Below, piece by piece: positions 1 to 5,556 of a stretch of DNA of 5,556 bases. The position numbers and the translations under genes were made by a program. The DNA comes from Comamonadaceae bacterium (lineage in GTDB: Bacteria; Pseudomonadota; Gammaproteobacteria; Burkholderiales; Burkholderiaceae_C). The DNA lies in contig CANIDW010000124.1 in the NCBI GenBank assembly GCA_947466165.1, positions 1 to 5,556 on the forward strand, in the 5' to 3' direction. How positions within the stretch are numbered: the stretch's first letter is position 1; every line of letters starts with the position of its first letter. The notes under the pieces are model-generated. The model ran no database searches, had not been told where the DNA came from, and was given only the letters and a program-made list of their open reading frames with translations.

Positions 1-2198
1 CCCACCATCGACTGAATGATGGGCGAGCCGATGTTGCTGGTCATCACGATCACCGTGTTTTTGAAGTCCACTGTGCGGCCCTGACCATCGGTCAGACGTC
101 CGTCGTCAAGCACTTGCAACAGCACATTGAAAACGTCAGGGTGCGCCTTTTCGATCTCGTCGAGCAGCATCACGCTATAGGGCTTGCGGCGAACGGCCTC
201 GGTCAGATAGCCGCCCTCCTCGTAGCCCACATAGCCTGGCGGCGCGCCGATCAACCGAGCCACGGAATGCTTTTCCATGAACTCGCTCATGTCCACGCGA
301 ATCAGATGATCTTCGCTGTCAAACATAAAGCCGGCCAGTGCCTTGCAGAGCTCGGTCTTGCCCACGCCTGTGGGGCCTAGAAACAGAAACGAACCGGTAG
401 GCCGGTTAGGGTCACTCAGGCCGGAGCGGGAGCGGCGTATGGCATTGGCCACGGCACCAATGGCCTCGTCCTGACCCACCACCCGATCATGGAGCTTGGT
501 CTCCATTTGCAGCAACTTGTCACGCTCGCCCTGCATCAGTTTGCTCACCGGAATGCCGGTTGCCCGGGCGACCACCTCAGCAATTTCTTCAGCGCCCACC
601 TGGGTGCGCAGCAACTGCGGAACTTTGTTGGCGCCCTTTTTGTCTTCGCTCGCCTGAGCTTGCTTTAAACGTTTTTCTAATTCGGGCAGCTTGCCGTATT
701 GCAACTCGGCCACCTTATTGAAGTCGCCCTTGCGGGTAAATTCCTCAATCTGAAAACGGATGCGATCGATTTCCTCCATCACGTCTTTAGAGCCTAAAGC
801 CTGTGCTTTTTCAGCCTGCCAGATCACGTCAAGGTCAGCGATTTCTTTTTGAAGTTTGACGATCTCTTCTTCAATCAAGCCAAAACGCTTTTGTGAGGAC
901 TCGTCTTTTTCCCGCCTGACCGCTTCCCGCTCAATTTGCAACTGAATCAAACGCCGGTCCAGCTTGTCCATCACCTCTGGTTTAGAGTCCATTTCGATCT
1001 TGATTTTGGCTGCCGCCTCATCGATCAAGTCAATCGCTTTGTCGGGTAAAAAGCGGTCTGTGATGTAACGGTGACTGAGCTCTGCCGCGGCAACGATGGC
1101 CGGGTCGGTGATCTGCACACCGTGGTGAACTTCGTATTTTTCCTGCAGGCCGCGCAAGATAGCGATAGTGGCCTCCACCGTCGGCTCACCCACCAGAATT
1201 TTTTGAAAGCGCCGCTCCAGCGCGGCGTCTTTTTCAATGTACTTACGATATTCATCGAGCGTGGTGGCACCCACGCAATGCAACTCGCCGCGGGCCAGTG
1301 CCGGCTTGAGCATATTGCCCGCGTCCATGGCACCCTCAGCCTTGCCGGCGCCGACCATGGTGTGCAACTCGTCAATAAAAACAATGGTCTGGCCCTCGTC
1401 CTTGGCCAGTTCCTTAAGCACGGTTTTCAAACGTTCCTCGAATTCTCCGCGAAATTTGGCGCCGGCCAGCAAGGCGGCCATGTCGAGCAAGAGCACCCGC
1501 TTGCCTTTGAGTGAGTCCGGCACCTCGCCGGCCACAATGCGCTGCGCCAGGCCCTCGACGATCGCCGTCTTGCCAACGCCAGGCTCACCGATCAGCACCG
1601 GGTTGTTTTTGGTGCGTCGCTGCAGCACCTGGATGGCACGGCGGATCTCATCGTCACGGCCGATCACCGGGTCCAGCTTGCCCATGCGGGCGCGCTCGGT
1701 CAGGTCCATGGTGTATTTTTTCAGCGCCTCACGCTGGCCTTCGGCTTCGGGGTTGTTGACGCCTTGACCACCGCGAACGGCATCAATCGCCGCTTCCAGC
1801 GATTTCCGGGACATGCCGCCGGCCGCCGCCACCCTGCCCGCCTCAGTCTTGCTGTCGCACAAAGCCAGCAAAAAAAGCTCACCCGCTATGAACTGGTCAG
1901 CACGTTTGAGCGCTTCCTTCTCGGTAGCCTGAAGTAACTTGGCCAGATCGGGGCTGATCTGAATCTGGTCTTGACCCTGAACTTGCGGTAATTTTTTAAT
2001 TGCCGCCTCAGTGGCTGTCTGCAGGGCTGGAAGGTTCACACCGCTGCGCTGAAGCAAGGCACCGGGTCCGTCTTCCTGGTGCAGCATCGCTGCGAGCAAG
2101 TGCAAAGGCTCAATGTAGCCGTGGTCGCGCCCCAAAGCCAGGGACTGGGCATCACTCAGGGCTTCCTGGAACTTGGTCGTTAGTTTGTCTTGGCGCAT
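1..2198 (-). CDS. clpB: ATP-dependent disaggregase ClpB (Hsp100), partial, C-terminus off the left edge
   Basis: ClpB is a cytoplasmic hexameric AAA+ machine that works with DnaK/DnaJ/GrpE to pull polypeptides out of aggregates after heat stress. The reading frame is open from ATG at 2198 to the window edge (732 codons); E. coli ClpB has 857 residues, so about 125 are missing. Visible in order: the Clp N-domain (about 1-145, starting [10 protein letters not shown]); AAA-1 with Walker A GEPGVGKT (204-211, K210), pore-loop [10 protein letters not shown] (F249 where E. coli has Tyr251), Walker B FIDE (E277) and an arginine pair (R329, R330); a long charged coiled-coil M-domain (about 405-525, with Y501 in [10 protein letters not shown]), which separates ClpB from ClpA; AAA-2 with Walker A GPTGVGKT (608-615, K614), pore-loop GYVG (Y656), Walker B LLDE (E681) and sensor-1 MTSN. 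The AAA-2 arginine finger and sensor-2 lie outside. The start is supported by GGAG five bases upstream (2204-2207) and the family N-terminus. A sigma-32-like promoter precedes it. Confidence 0.97.
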   Translation of the reverse strand, partial: MRQDKLTTKFQEALSDAQSLALGRDHGYIEPLHLLAAMLHQEDGPGALLQRSGVNLPALQTATEAAIKKLPQVQGQDQIQISPDLAKLLQATEKEALKRADQFIAGELFLLALCDSKTEAGRVAAAGGMSRKSLEAAIDAVRGGQGVNNPEAEGQREALKKYTMDLTERARMGKLDPVIGRDDEIRRAIQVLQRRTKNNPVLIGEPGVGKTAIVEGLAQRIVAGEVPDSLKGKRVLLLDMAALLAGAKFRGEFEERLKTVLKELAKDEGQTIVFIDELHTMVGAGKAEGAMDAGNMLKPALARGELHCVGATTLDEYRKYIEKDAALERRFQKILVGEPTVEATIAILRGLQEKYEVHHGVQITDPAIVAAAELSHRYITDRFLPDKAIDLIDEAAAKIKIEMDSKPEVMDKLDRRLIQLQIEREAVRREKDESSQKRFGLIEEEIVKLQKEIADLDVIWQAEKAQALGSKDVMEEIDRIRFQIEEFTRKGDFNKVAELQYGKLPELEKRLKQAQASEDKKGANKVPQLLRTQVGAEEIAEVVARATGIPVSKLMQGERDKLLQMETKLHDRVVGQDEAIGAVANAIRRSRSGLSDPNRPTGSFLFLGPTGVGKTELCKALAGFMFDSEDHLIRVDMSEFMEKHSVARLIGAPPGYVGYEEGGYLTEAVRRKPYSVMLLDEIEKAHPDVFNVLLQVLDDGRLTDGQGRTVDFKNTVIVMTSNIGSPIIQSMV

Positions 2199-2225
2199 GA
2201 AAACTCCGGAAAATCAGTTACTTTT

Positions 2226-2254
2226 TAAATGCAGGGTCTTTTCCATATTTCAAT
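2226..2254 (-). promoter_or_regulatory. Candidate heat-shock (sigma-32) promoter of clpB
   Basis: On the minus strand, ATTGAAA (2248-2254) is followed by exactly 13 bases and then CTGCATTTA (2226-2234). The enterobacterial sigma-32 consensus is about CTTGAAA, 13-15 bases, CCCCATNTA, so the -35 matches 6 of 7 and the -10 about 7 of 9. E. coli dnaK P1 has the same 13-base spacer. The predicted transcript would begin near 2219-2221, leaving a leader of about 20 bases that contains the GGAG ribosome-binding site. This fits the known heat-shock control of clpB. I saw no CIRCE element (the HrcA operator) in the intergenic region. The call comes from reading the sequence only. Confidence 0.6.
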
Positions 2255-2274
2255 AGGGAAGCCACACCGGCAGT

Positions 2275-2288
2275 TTGACCTAGATCAT
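2275..2288. promoter_or_regulatory. FNR/ANR-like near-palindrome
   Basis: The 14 bases TTGAC-CTAG-ATCAT match the FNR/ANR/DNR consensus TTGAT-N4-ATCAA at 8 of 10 defined positions and are symmetric at five of seven base pairs. The centre (2281.5) lies about 37 bases before the ATG chosen for the plus-strand gene and about 61 bases upstream of the clpB start predicted from the sigma-32 element. It could serve either gene or be chance, since one degenerate 14-base match is weak evidence. Confidence 0.22.
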
Positions 2289-2318
2289 GCCTTGGCTTGC
2301 ACCCCTAAAATGCTGACC

Positions 2319-2918
2319 ATGAATATTCATCAGGTCTGCGTTACTTACATCAATGAGCACGACAGGTTTTTGGTTCGCATCAACACGCGCGGCCAGCAAG
2401 AGGTACGTCTTTGGTTTACTCGCCGGCTCACCTTGGGCCTGCTGCCTTTGCTCCATCATGCAGCCCAGGAACAAGTGCGCCGCCAGGCCAAGCCTGTGAA
2501 CCCGGCCGACCCGTTGACCATGCAGCGACAGCATCTACTAGACAACTTCAGCCAAGAAGCGGCCAGCTACAAGGGCGACTTTGAGACCCCTTACCAAGAG
2601 GTCGCTGCATCATTGCCGCTGGGCCCTGAGCCTTTGTTGGTGACCGAAATCAAATTGACGCCACAGCCCAATGGTGAATTGAAAATCGGCATTCTTGAAA
2701 AAATAGGCGAGCAGTCCCGCCATCTGAACATGAGCCTTGACCCCACCCTTACGCGCGGCCTGGTCAGCCTGCTTGAAAAAGGGATGATCAGCTCGCAATG
2801 GCTGTCCATTGAAACGACTGCGGCCTTGGCAACTGCGACAGGCCCTGCCTCAGAACAGATGCTGGAGGACTCTGCCATCACAGCGCTGGAAGCAGACAAA
2901 CCACGTTATCTCAACTGA
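2319..2918 (+). CDS. Conserved-looking hypothetical protein with two similar halves (199 aa)
   Basis: I do not recognise a named family; it resembles uncharacterised betaproteobacterial proteins, but that is memory and not a search. It has no signal peptide, clear transmembrane segment, cysteine pair or nucleotide-binding motif, so it is probably cytoplasmic. Residues 5-32 look like beta strands (VCVTYI, RFLVRIN, EVRLWF), then a leucine-rich helix (about 36-56). A polar linker (about 57-100) leads to a second strand/helix unit (about 106-156) ending LTRGLVSLLEKG, which resembles LTLGLLPLLHHA in the first unit. The tail (about 168-199) is Ala/Glu rich. The frame is open from an ATG at 2229, but that codon sits inside the clpB promoter on the other strand. 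ATG at 2310 is a second alternative. I chose 2319 because MNIHQVCVTYI begins at the first structured segment. No start has a clear Shine-Dalgarno sequence, so the start is uncertain. It diverges from clpB and converges on moaE with 19 bases between. Confidence 0.75.
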   Translation: MNIHQVCVTYINEHDRFLVRINTRGQQEVRLWFTRRLTLGLLPLLHHAAQEQVRRQAKPVNPADPLTMQRQHLLDNFSQEAASYKGDFETPYQEVAASLPLGPEPLLVTEIKLTPQPNGELKIGILEKIGEQSRHLNMSLDPTLTRGLVSLLEKGMISSQWLSIETTAALATATGPASEQMLEDSAITALEADKPRYLN

Positions 2919-2925
2919 GCCTTGG

Positions 2926-2946
2926 AGGGGCTTTATGTCAGCCCTT
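2926..2946 (+). terminator. Weak hairpin between the convergent gene ends
   Basis: On the plus strand AGGGGCT (2926-2932) can pair with AGCCCTT (2940-2946) around a 7-base loop: seven base pairs, one of them a G-U wobble. On the minus strand the wobble becomes a mismatch, leaving five clean pairs. The stem overlaps the moaE stop codon and begins eight bases after the stop of the hypothetical gene. There is no U-tract beyond the two T bases of the stem itself, so it is a poor intrinsic terminator and may be chance. It is the best hairpin I see in the 19-base convergent junction. Confidence 0.2.
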
Positions 2947-3411
2947 GCCGGCTGGAATGCCCCAACGGGCCATGGCGACATCGTCGCTGACCCTTGCGTC
3001 CACCCAGCGCGCACCGGCGGGGGTAACTTCTTTTTTCCAGAAAGGAGCCTGGGTTTTCAGGTAGTCCATCAGGAACTCGCAGGCCTGAAAACTCTCCCCC
3101 CGGTGAGCCGATGTCACTGCCACGAGCACGATCTGATCCAAAGGCTGTAACAGACCGATACGGTGAATGACCCGCGCCGCGCGGATGTCAAAGCGGATCA
3201 TCGCGGCATCAATCATGGCTTCAATGGCCTTTTCGGTCATGCCGGGGTAATGCTCCAACTCCAGGCTGGCAACCTGATCGCCTTCATTGCGGTCTCGCAC
3301 TGTGCCAACAAAACTGCAGACAGCACCGACTTGCATGTCGCCCTGTCGCAGGGCGGCAACTTCGGAACTGAGGTCAAAGTCCTGGTGCTGAATCGCCACA
3401 CGCGCTGGCAT
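2938..3411 (-). CDS. moaE: Molybdopterin synthase catalytic (large) subunit MoaE
   Basis: MoaE pairs with the thiocarboxylated C-terminus of MoaD and transfers two sulfurs to cyclic pyranopterin monophosphate, forming the dithiolene of molybdopterin in the cytoplasm. The 157-residue protein is close to the usual length (about 150). Family landmarks are present at the same numbering as E. coli MoaE: the FVGTVRD segment (34-40, R39), LELEHYPGM (50-58), SAHRG (101-105, with H103 and R104), and DYLKTQAPFWKKE (116-128) with the catalytic lysines K119 and K126. The loop LQPLDQIV (88-95) has Leu91 where E. coli has Gly; I believe this is common in betaproteobacteria. The ATG lies one base after the moaD stop and uses a strong GGAGG five bases upstream inside moaD, so translation is probably coupled. 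It is the last gene of the operon in this window. Confidence 0.97.
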   Translation of the reverse strand: MPARVAIQHQDFDLSSEVAALRQGDMQVGAVCSFVGTVRDRNEGDQVASLELEHYPGMTEKAIEAMIDAAMIRFDIRAARVIHRIGLLQPLDQIVLVAVTSAHRGESFQACEFLMDYLKTQAPFWKKEVTPAGARWVDARVSDDVAMARWGIPAGKG

Positions 3412-3412
3412 G

Positions 3413-3664
3413 TCAGCCTCCAGTCACCGGTGGGAAAAAAGCCACTTCACAGCCCTCATGCAAAGAGGCCGACTCATCGCACATGGTCTGGTCCAGCGCC
3501 ATGCGAATGGGTTTATCGCGTGACAGTGCCTGCGCATGGACTGGGCTGAGAGCCAGCAACTCGTCGCGCAGCGCAGCGACCGTCTTTGCTTGTGTGTCGC
3601 GCGTTTCGCTGCTTTGGCCCAAAGCTTCACGGATAGAGGCGAAATACTTGATGTTGACTTTCAT
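3413..3664 (-). CDS. moaD: Molybdopterin synthase sulfur-carrier (small) subunit MoaD
   Basis: MoaD is a ubiquitin-fold sulfur carrier. Its C-terminal Gly-Gly is adenylylated by a MoeB-type enzyme, converted to a thiocarboxylate and inserted into the MoaE active site. The 83-residue product has the family length (about 80), the typical opening MKVNIKYFASIREALG, a TVAALRDEL helix (about 28-36), and the diagnostic ending EVAFFPPVTGG. The same frame stays open to an ATG at 3784, but those extra 40 residues lie inside moeA and come before the conserved first strand, so ATG 3664 is preferred. It has only a weak CAGG about seven bases upstream. The gene begins 31 bases after the moeA stop. No activating MoeB-like enzyme is encoded in the window, so that step must be supplied elsewhere. 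Confidence 0.96.
   Translation of the reverse strand: MKVNIKYFASIREALGQSSETRDTQAKTVAALRDELLALSPVHAQALSRDKPIRMALDQTMCDESASLHEGCEVAFFPPVTGG
3416..3421 (-). promoter_or_regulatory. moaE ribosome-binding site formed by the Gly-Gly codons of moaD
   Basis: The last two sense codons of moaD, GGA GGC, encode the essential Gly-Gly tail and also spell the Shine-Dalgarno sequence GGAGG, five bases before the moaE ATG (minus-strand reading GGAGGCTGACATG). The site explains the moaE start and implies coupled translation of the two synthase subunits. Confidence 0.85.
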
Positions 3665-3695
3665 GGCACAGCCTGAGATGGGTTCAAGTTTTGCA

Positions 3696-4961
3696 TCATG
3701 ACAGCAGTGATGAAAACGGCAAAAACCGGACAACATCACCTGGCCCGATGACCTGGCCAGGCGGGTTGTCAACCAAGCCGTCACCCCAAACGACCGAGGT
3801 TAAAACACCTGAGCTTTGGTTAGCAAACAACTCCAAACCGCCACTGGGCAAGAGCTTAACGCGCAGAAATTCTCGCCTTTTATCCGCTTTAGGCCAGCTG
3901 AAACGCGCCACCGCCGGCATGGCAGCCGGGGCCAGTGCTGTGGCGCCTTGCAGCTTCAACACAAAGGGGCGCACCAGCAGTAAAAAAGTCACGAAGCTGG
4001 ACACCGGATTGCCCGGCAGGCCAATGAAATGCGCTTGCGGCGCCAAAGCGTTGGCTTGAACACGGCCATATGCAAAAGGCTTACCGGGCTTGATGGCCAT
4101 CTGCCAGAGTTTTAACTCGCCCAGCGCTTGCACAGCCGGTTTGATATGGTCTTCTTCCCCCACCGAGACGCCGCCACTGGTCAGGATCAGGTCATGCGTT
4201 TGCGATGCCGCGGCCAAAGCCGCTATGGTGGCGTCAAGTTTGTCGGGCACGATGCCCAGGTCTGTGACTTCACAACCCAGCCTTTTGAGCAAGGAGCGCA
4301 AAAAGAAACGGTTGGAATTGTAAATAGCGCCAGGCGGCATGTCGGCAGGCGCCACAGTTCCCGGCATCACCAGCTCGTCACCGGTAGAAAAAAGCGCCAC
4401 CCGCACAGGCCGGCTGACTTGCAAGTGGTCAAAACCAATGCTGGCGGCCAGGCCTAAAGCGGCAGAACCCAGACGCTCGCCGCGCGCCAGCACCACAGTG
4501 CCGCTGGCCACGTCTTCGCCGCGCCGGCGTATCCACTGACCGGCCGGCGGTACCACGGACACGCGCACCTGCTCTGCATCCAGAGTTTCGACATCTTCCT
4601 GCATGACCACTGCATCAGCGCCCGGCGGCACCGGTGCGCCCGTGAAAATACGGGCAGCAGCCATGGCCTCGAGCAAGTGCCCCGAGCTGCCCGCCGCAAT
4701 GCGCTGTGTCACCTTCAGAACGGATGTAGCACTCAGATCGCTGCTGCGAACGGCATAACCATCCATTGAGCTGTTGTCATGCCCGGGAACGTCCAGGCTG
4801 GCGATCAAATCCTGCGCAAGCACACGGCCGTCTGCGTCAAAAGTCGCCACGCTCTGGCTGCCGGCCAAGGGGACAGCCTGCTCAAGCAGTTCGGCCAGGG
4901 CTTCGTCCAGCGCACGCAATGGCGCTCGGGCAGGTGCAGCAGGCAAGGTGGGATCAGTCAC
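3696..4961 (-). CDS. moeA: Molybdopterin molybdenumtransferase MoeA
   Basis: MoeA inserts molybdate into adenylylated molybdopterin, giving the active molybdenum cofactor. The 421 residues match the usual length (about 410). Landmarks in order: DNSSMDGYA (62-70); FTGAPVPPGADAVV (106-119); FSTGDEL (191-197) at the start of the MogA-like domain; YNSNRFFL (214-221); TSGGVSVGEEDH (261-272); KPGKPFAYG (291-299); GLPGNPVSSF (314-323); and the C-terminal domain IV with REFLR (363-367) and QSSGVL (382-387). The start is a GTG whose last two bases are shared with the mobB stop (GTGA, 4958-4961). No clear Shine-Dalgarno precedes it and the next in-frame Met is residue 66, inside the conserved core, so GTG with translational coupling to mobB is the best reading. 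A MogA/Cnx1G-type adenylylating protein is not in the window. Confidence 0.96.
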   Translation of the reverse strand: MTDPTLPAAPARAPLRALDEALAELLEQAVPLAGSQSVATFDADGRVLAQDLIASLDVPGHDNSSMDGYAVRSSDLSATSVLKVTQRIAAGSSGHLLEAMAAARIFTGAPVPPGADAVVMQEDVETLDAEQVRVSVVPPAGQWIRRRGEDVASGTVVLARGERLGSAALGLAASIGFDHLQVSRPVRVALFSTGDELVMPGTVAPADMPPGAIYNSNRFFLRSLLKRLGCEVTDLGIVPDKLDATIAALAAASQTHDLILTSGGVSVGEEDHIKPAVQALGELKLWQMAIKPGKPFAYGRVQANALAPQAHFIGLPGNPVSSFVTFLLLVRPFVLKLQGATALAPAAMPAVARFSWPKADKRREFLRVKLLPSGGLELFANQSSGVLTSVVWGDGLVDNPPGQVIGPGDVVRFLPFSSLLS

Positions 4962-5506
4962 AACGCGTAGTTGTCAGGGTTGTAGTCAAAGCGCTGCGCA
5001 TTTTCAATCAGGTAACGGGCCACCGAAGGGGCATCGTTGAGATCAAGCACAGCAAGCATGGTTGGCTGAGGCAAATTTTGCGGTGCGTCGGTGGCGATAG
5101 CCACCACAAAATCGTCGTTCGGGTACAGCGCCGGCATGCCGGCATAAGCATCTGTCGGAGCACGCCAAACCTCTATTTTGAGCAGATCACTGCTTTTGAA
5201 GCCCTCGACCAGTACCCAGTCAACACCGGTATACAGCTCGGCGATCAAATGATGCACATTGAGCTGCGCCGGCTGCTCGAACTCGCGCATCAGCGCCAGG
5301 CGCTGCTTAGAGGCGACCACCACCTCAAAAGCGCCGGCACTACGGTGGCGGAAAGTGTCCTTGCCGGGCTGGTCGATGTCAAAGTTGTGGTGTGCATGCT
5401 TGACCACGGACACGCGCAGACCCTGCTGCTTGAGGGCCTTGATGACTTGCTCGACCAGCGTGGTCTTGCCAGAGCCTGAGTAGCCGGCAAAGCCAACAAC
5501 GTTCAT
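4958..5506 (-). CDS. mobB: Molybdopterin-guanine dinucleotide biosynthesis accessory protein MobB
   Basis: MobB is a P-loop GTP-binding protein thought to assist MobA in making the guanine-dinucleotide cofactor used by the DMSO-reductase family; it is not essential in E. coli. The 182 residues fit the family (about 170-175). Features: Walker A GYSGSGKT (8-15); KHAHHNFDIDQPGKD (36-50), the conserved His/Asp segment; FRHRSAGA (52-59); VDWVLVEGFK (95-104), the Walker B-like strand and EGFK motif; and a C-terminal helix SVARYLIENA (161-170). The frame also offers a TTG two codons upstream, but ATG 5506 has GGAAG seven bases before it while the TTG would almost touch that site, so ATG is chosen. 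It overlaps moeA by four bases (GTGA) and the apparent upstream gene by four (ATGA). No mobA lies in the window. Confidence 0.95.
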   Translation of the reverse strand: MNVVGFAGYSGSGKTTLVEQVIKALKQQGLRVSVVKHAHHNFDIDQPGKDTFRHRSAGAFEVVVASKQRLALMREFEQPAQLNVHHLIAELYTGVDWVLVEGFKSSDLLKIEVWRAPTDAYAGMPALYPNDDFVVAIATDAPQNLPQPTMLAVLDLNDAPSVARYLIENAQRFDYNPDNYAL

Positions 5507-5556
5507 GTGCAATCTTCCATAAAGCCGGCGAAGCCAATACCGTCAACCAGCATGGG
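5503..5556 (-). CDS. Possible C-terminal end of an unidentified upstream gene
   Basis: Reading minus from the right edge, one frame is open for 17 codons (PMLVDGIGFAGFMEDCT) and stops with a TGA that overlaps the mobB ATG (ATGA). The 4-base overlap matches the packing of the rest of the operon, which is the main reason to think it is coding. Seventeen codons are too few to identify a family, and an open frame this short can occur by chance. If real, it would be the gene before mobB in the same transcript. Confidence 0.4.
   Translation of the reverse strand, partial: PMLVDGIGFAGFMEDCT

Noticed and set aside
1452..1454. Phe249 in place of the Tyr of ClpB pore-loop 1
   Set aside because: An aromatic residue is what this position needs, and I believe Phe occurs in other ClpB proteins, so it is not evidence of altered function.
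1071..1767. Plus-strand open frames of 147 and 176 codons opposite clpB
   Set aside because: They lie fully within the conserved AAA-1 region of clpB, overlap each other in different frames and have no ribosome-binding site or family pattern.
2229..2318. Thirty-codon N-terminal extension of the hypothetical protein
   Set aside because: Its ATG falls in the -10 element of the clpB promoter, has no ribosome-binding site, and the extra residues look unstructured. It cannot be fully excluded.
2199..2318. Search for a CIRCE/HrcA operator or a clear plus-strand sigma-70 promoter
   Set aside because: No TTAGCACTC-N9-GAGTGCTAA-like inverted repeat was seen. A TTGACC at 2275-2280 has no -10-like hexamer at 16-18 bases, the nearest (TAAAAT at 2306-2311) being 25 bases away.
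2935..3150. Plus-strand ATG with a strong GGAGGGG four bases upstream, opening a 71-codon frame
   Set aside because: The frame is entirely antisense to the well-conserved moaE and its product (MSALAGWNAPTG...) shows no recognisable pattern. The purine run is probably a by-product of the junction sequence.
3665..3784. N-terminal extension of moaD by 40 codons into moeA
   Set aside because: The extension precedes the conserved first strand of the ubiquitin fold and lies in moeA coding sequence; the 83-residue form matches the family length.
4766..5479. Long plus-strand open frame (237 codons) opposite moeA and mobB
   Set aside because: It is a shadow of two certain minus-strand genes and crosses their boundary; its Arg/His-rich composition is typical of antisense frames in GC-rich DNA.

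Overview
The window reads as an ordinary chromosomal segment of a betaproteobacterium, most likely a member of the Comamonadaceae (Polaromonas/Rhodoferax-like). This rests on my recognition of the protein sequences and gene order together with a moderately high G+C content; no database search was run. Coding density is very high. I see no insertion sequence, CRISPR array, tRNA, rRNA or phage gene, and no stretch over 300 bases lacks a gene.

Layout: positions 1-2198 (minus strand) hold the first 732 codons of clpB, the ClpB disaggregase, whose C-terminus lies off the left edge. A 120-base divergent intergenic region follows. It carries a good heat-shock sigma-32-type promoter facing clpB and a 14-base FNR/ANR-like near-palindrome. 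Positions 2319-2918 (plus strand) encode an unrecognised 199-residue protein, the only plus-strand gene. Its two halves resemble each other, which suggests an internal duplication. Nineteen bases later it meets the end of a minus-strand molybdenum-cofactor operon read from the right edge: end of an unidentified gene, then mobB, moeA, moaD and moaE (5556 down to 2938).

The operon covers the later part of molybdopterin cofactor synthesis. MoaD (sulfur carrier) and MoaE (catalytic subunit) form molybdopterin synthase. MoeA inserts molybdate into the adenylylated pterin. MobB is a GTP-binding accessory protein for the guanine-dinucleotide form of the cofactor. The early genes (moaA, moaC) and mobA are not in the window. 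The genes are packed tightly: upstream gene/mobB share ATGA, mobB/moeA share GTGA, moeA/moaD are 31 bases apart, and moaD/moaE are separated by one base, with the moaE ribosome-binding site formed by the codons for MoaD's essential Gly-Gly tail.

I did not find a convincing undescribed system. The best candidate for new biology is the uncharacterised plus-strand gene between clpB and the cofactor operon. The regulatory and translational details listed as findings are smaller but checkable.
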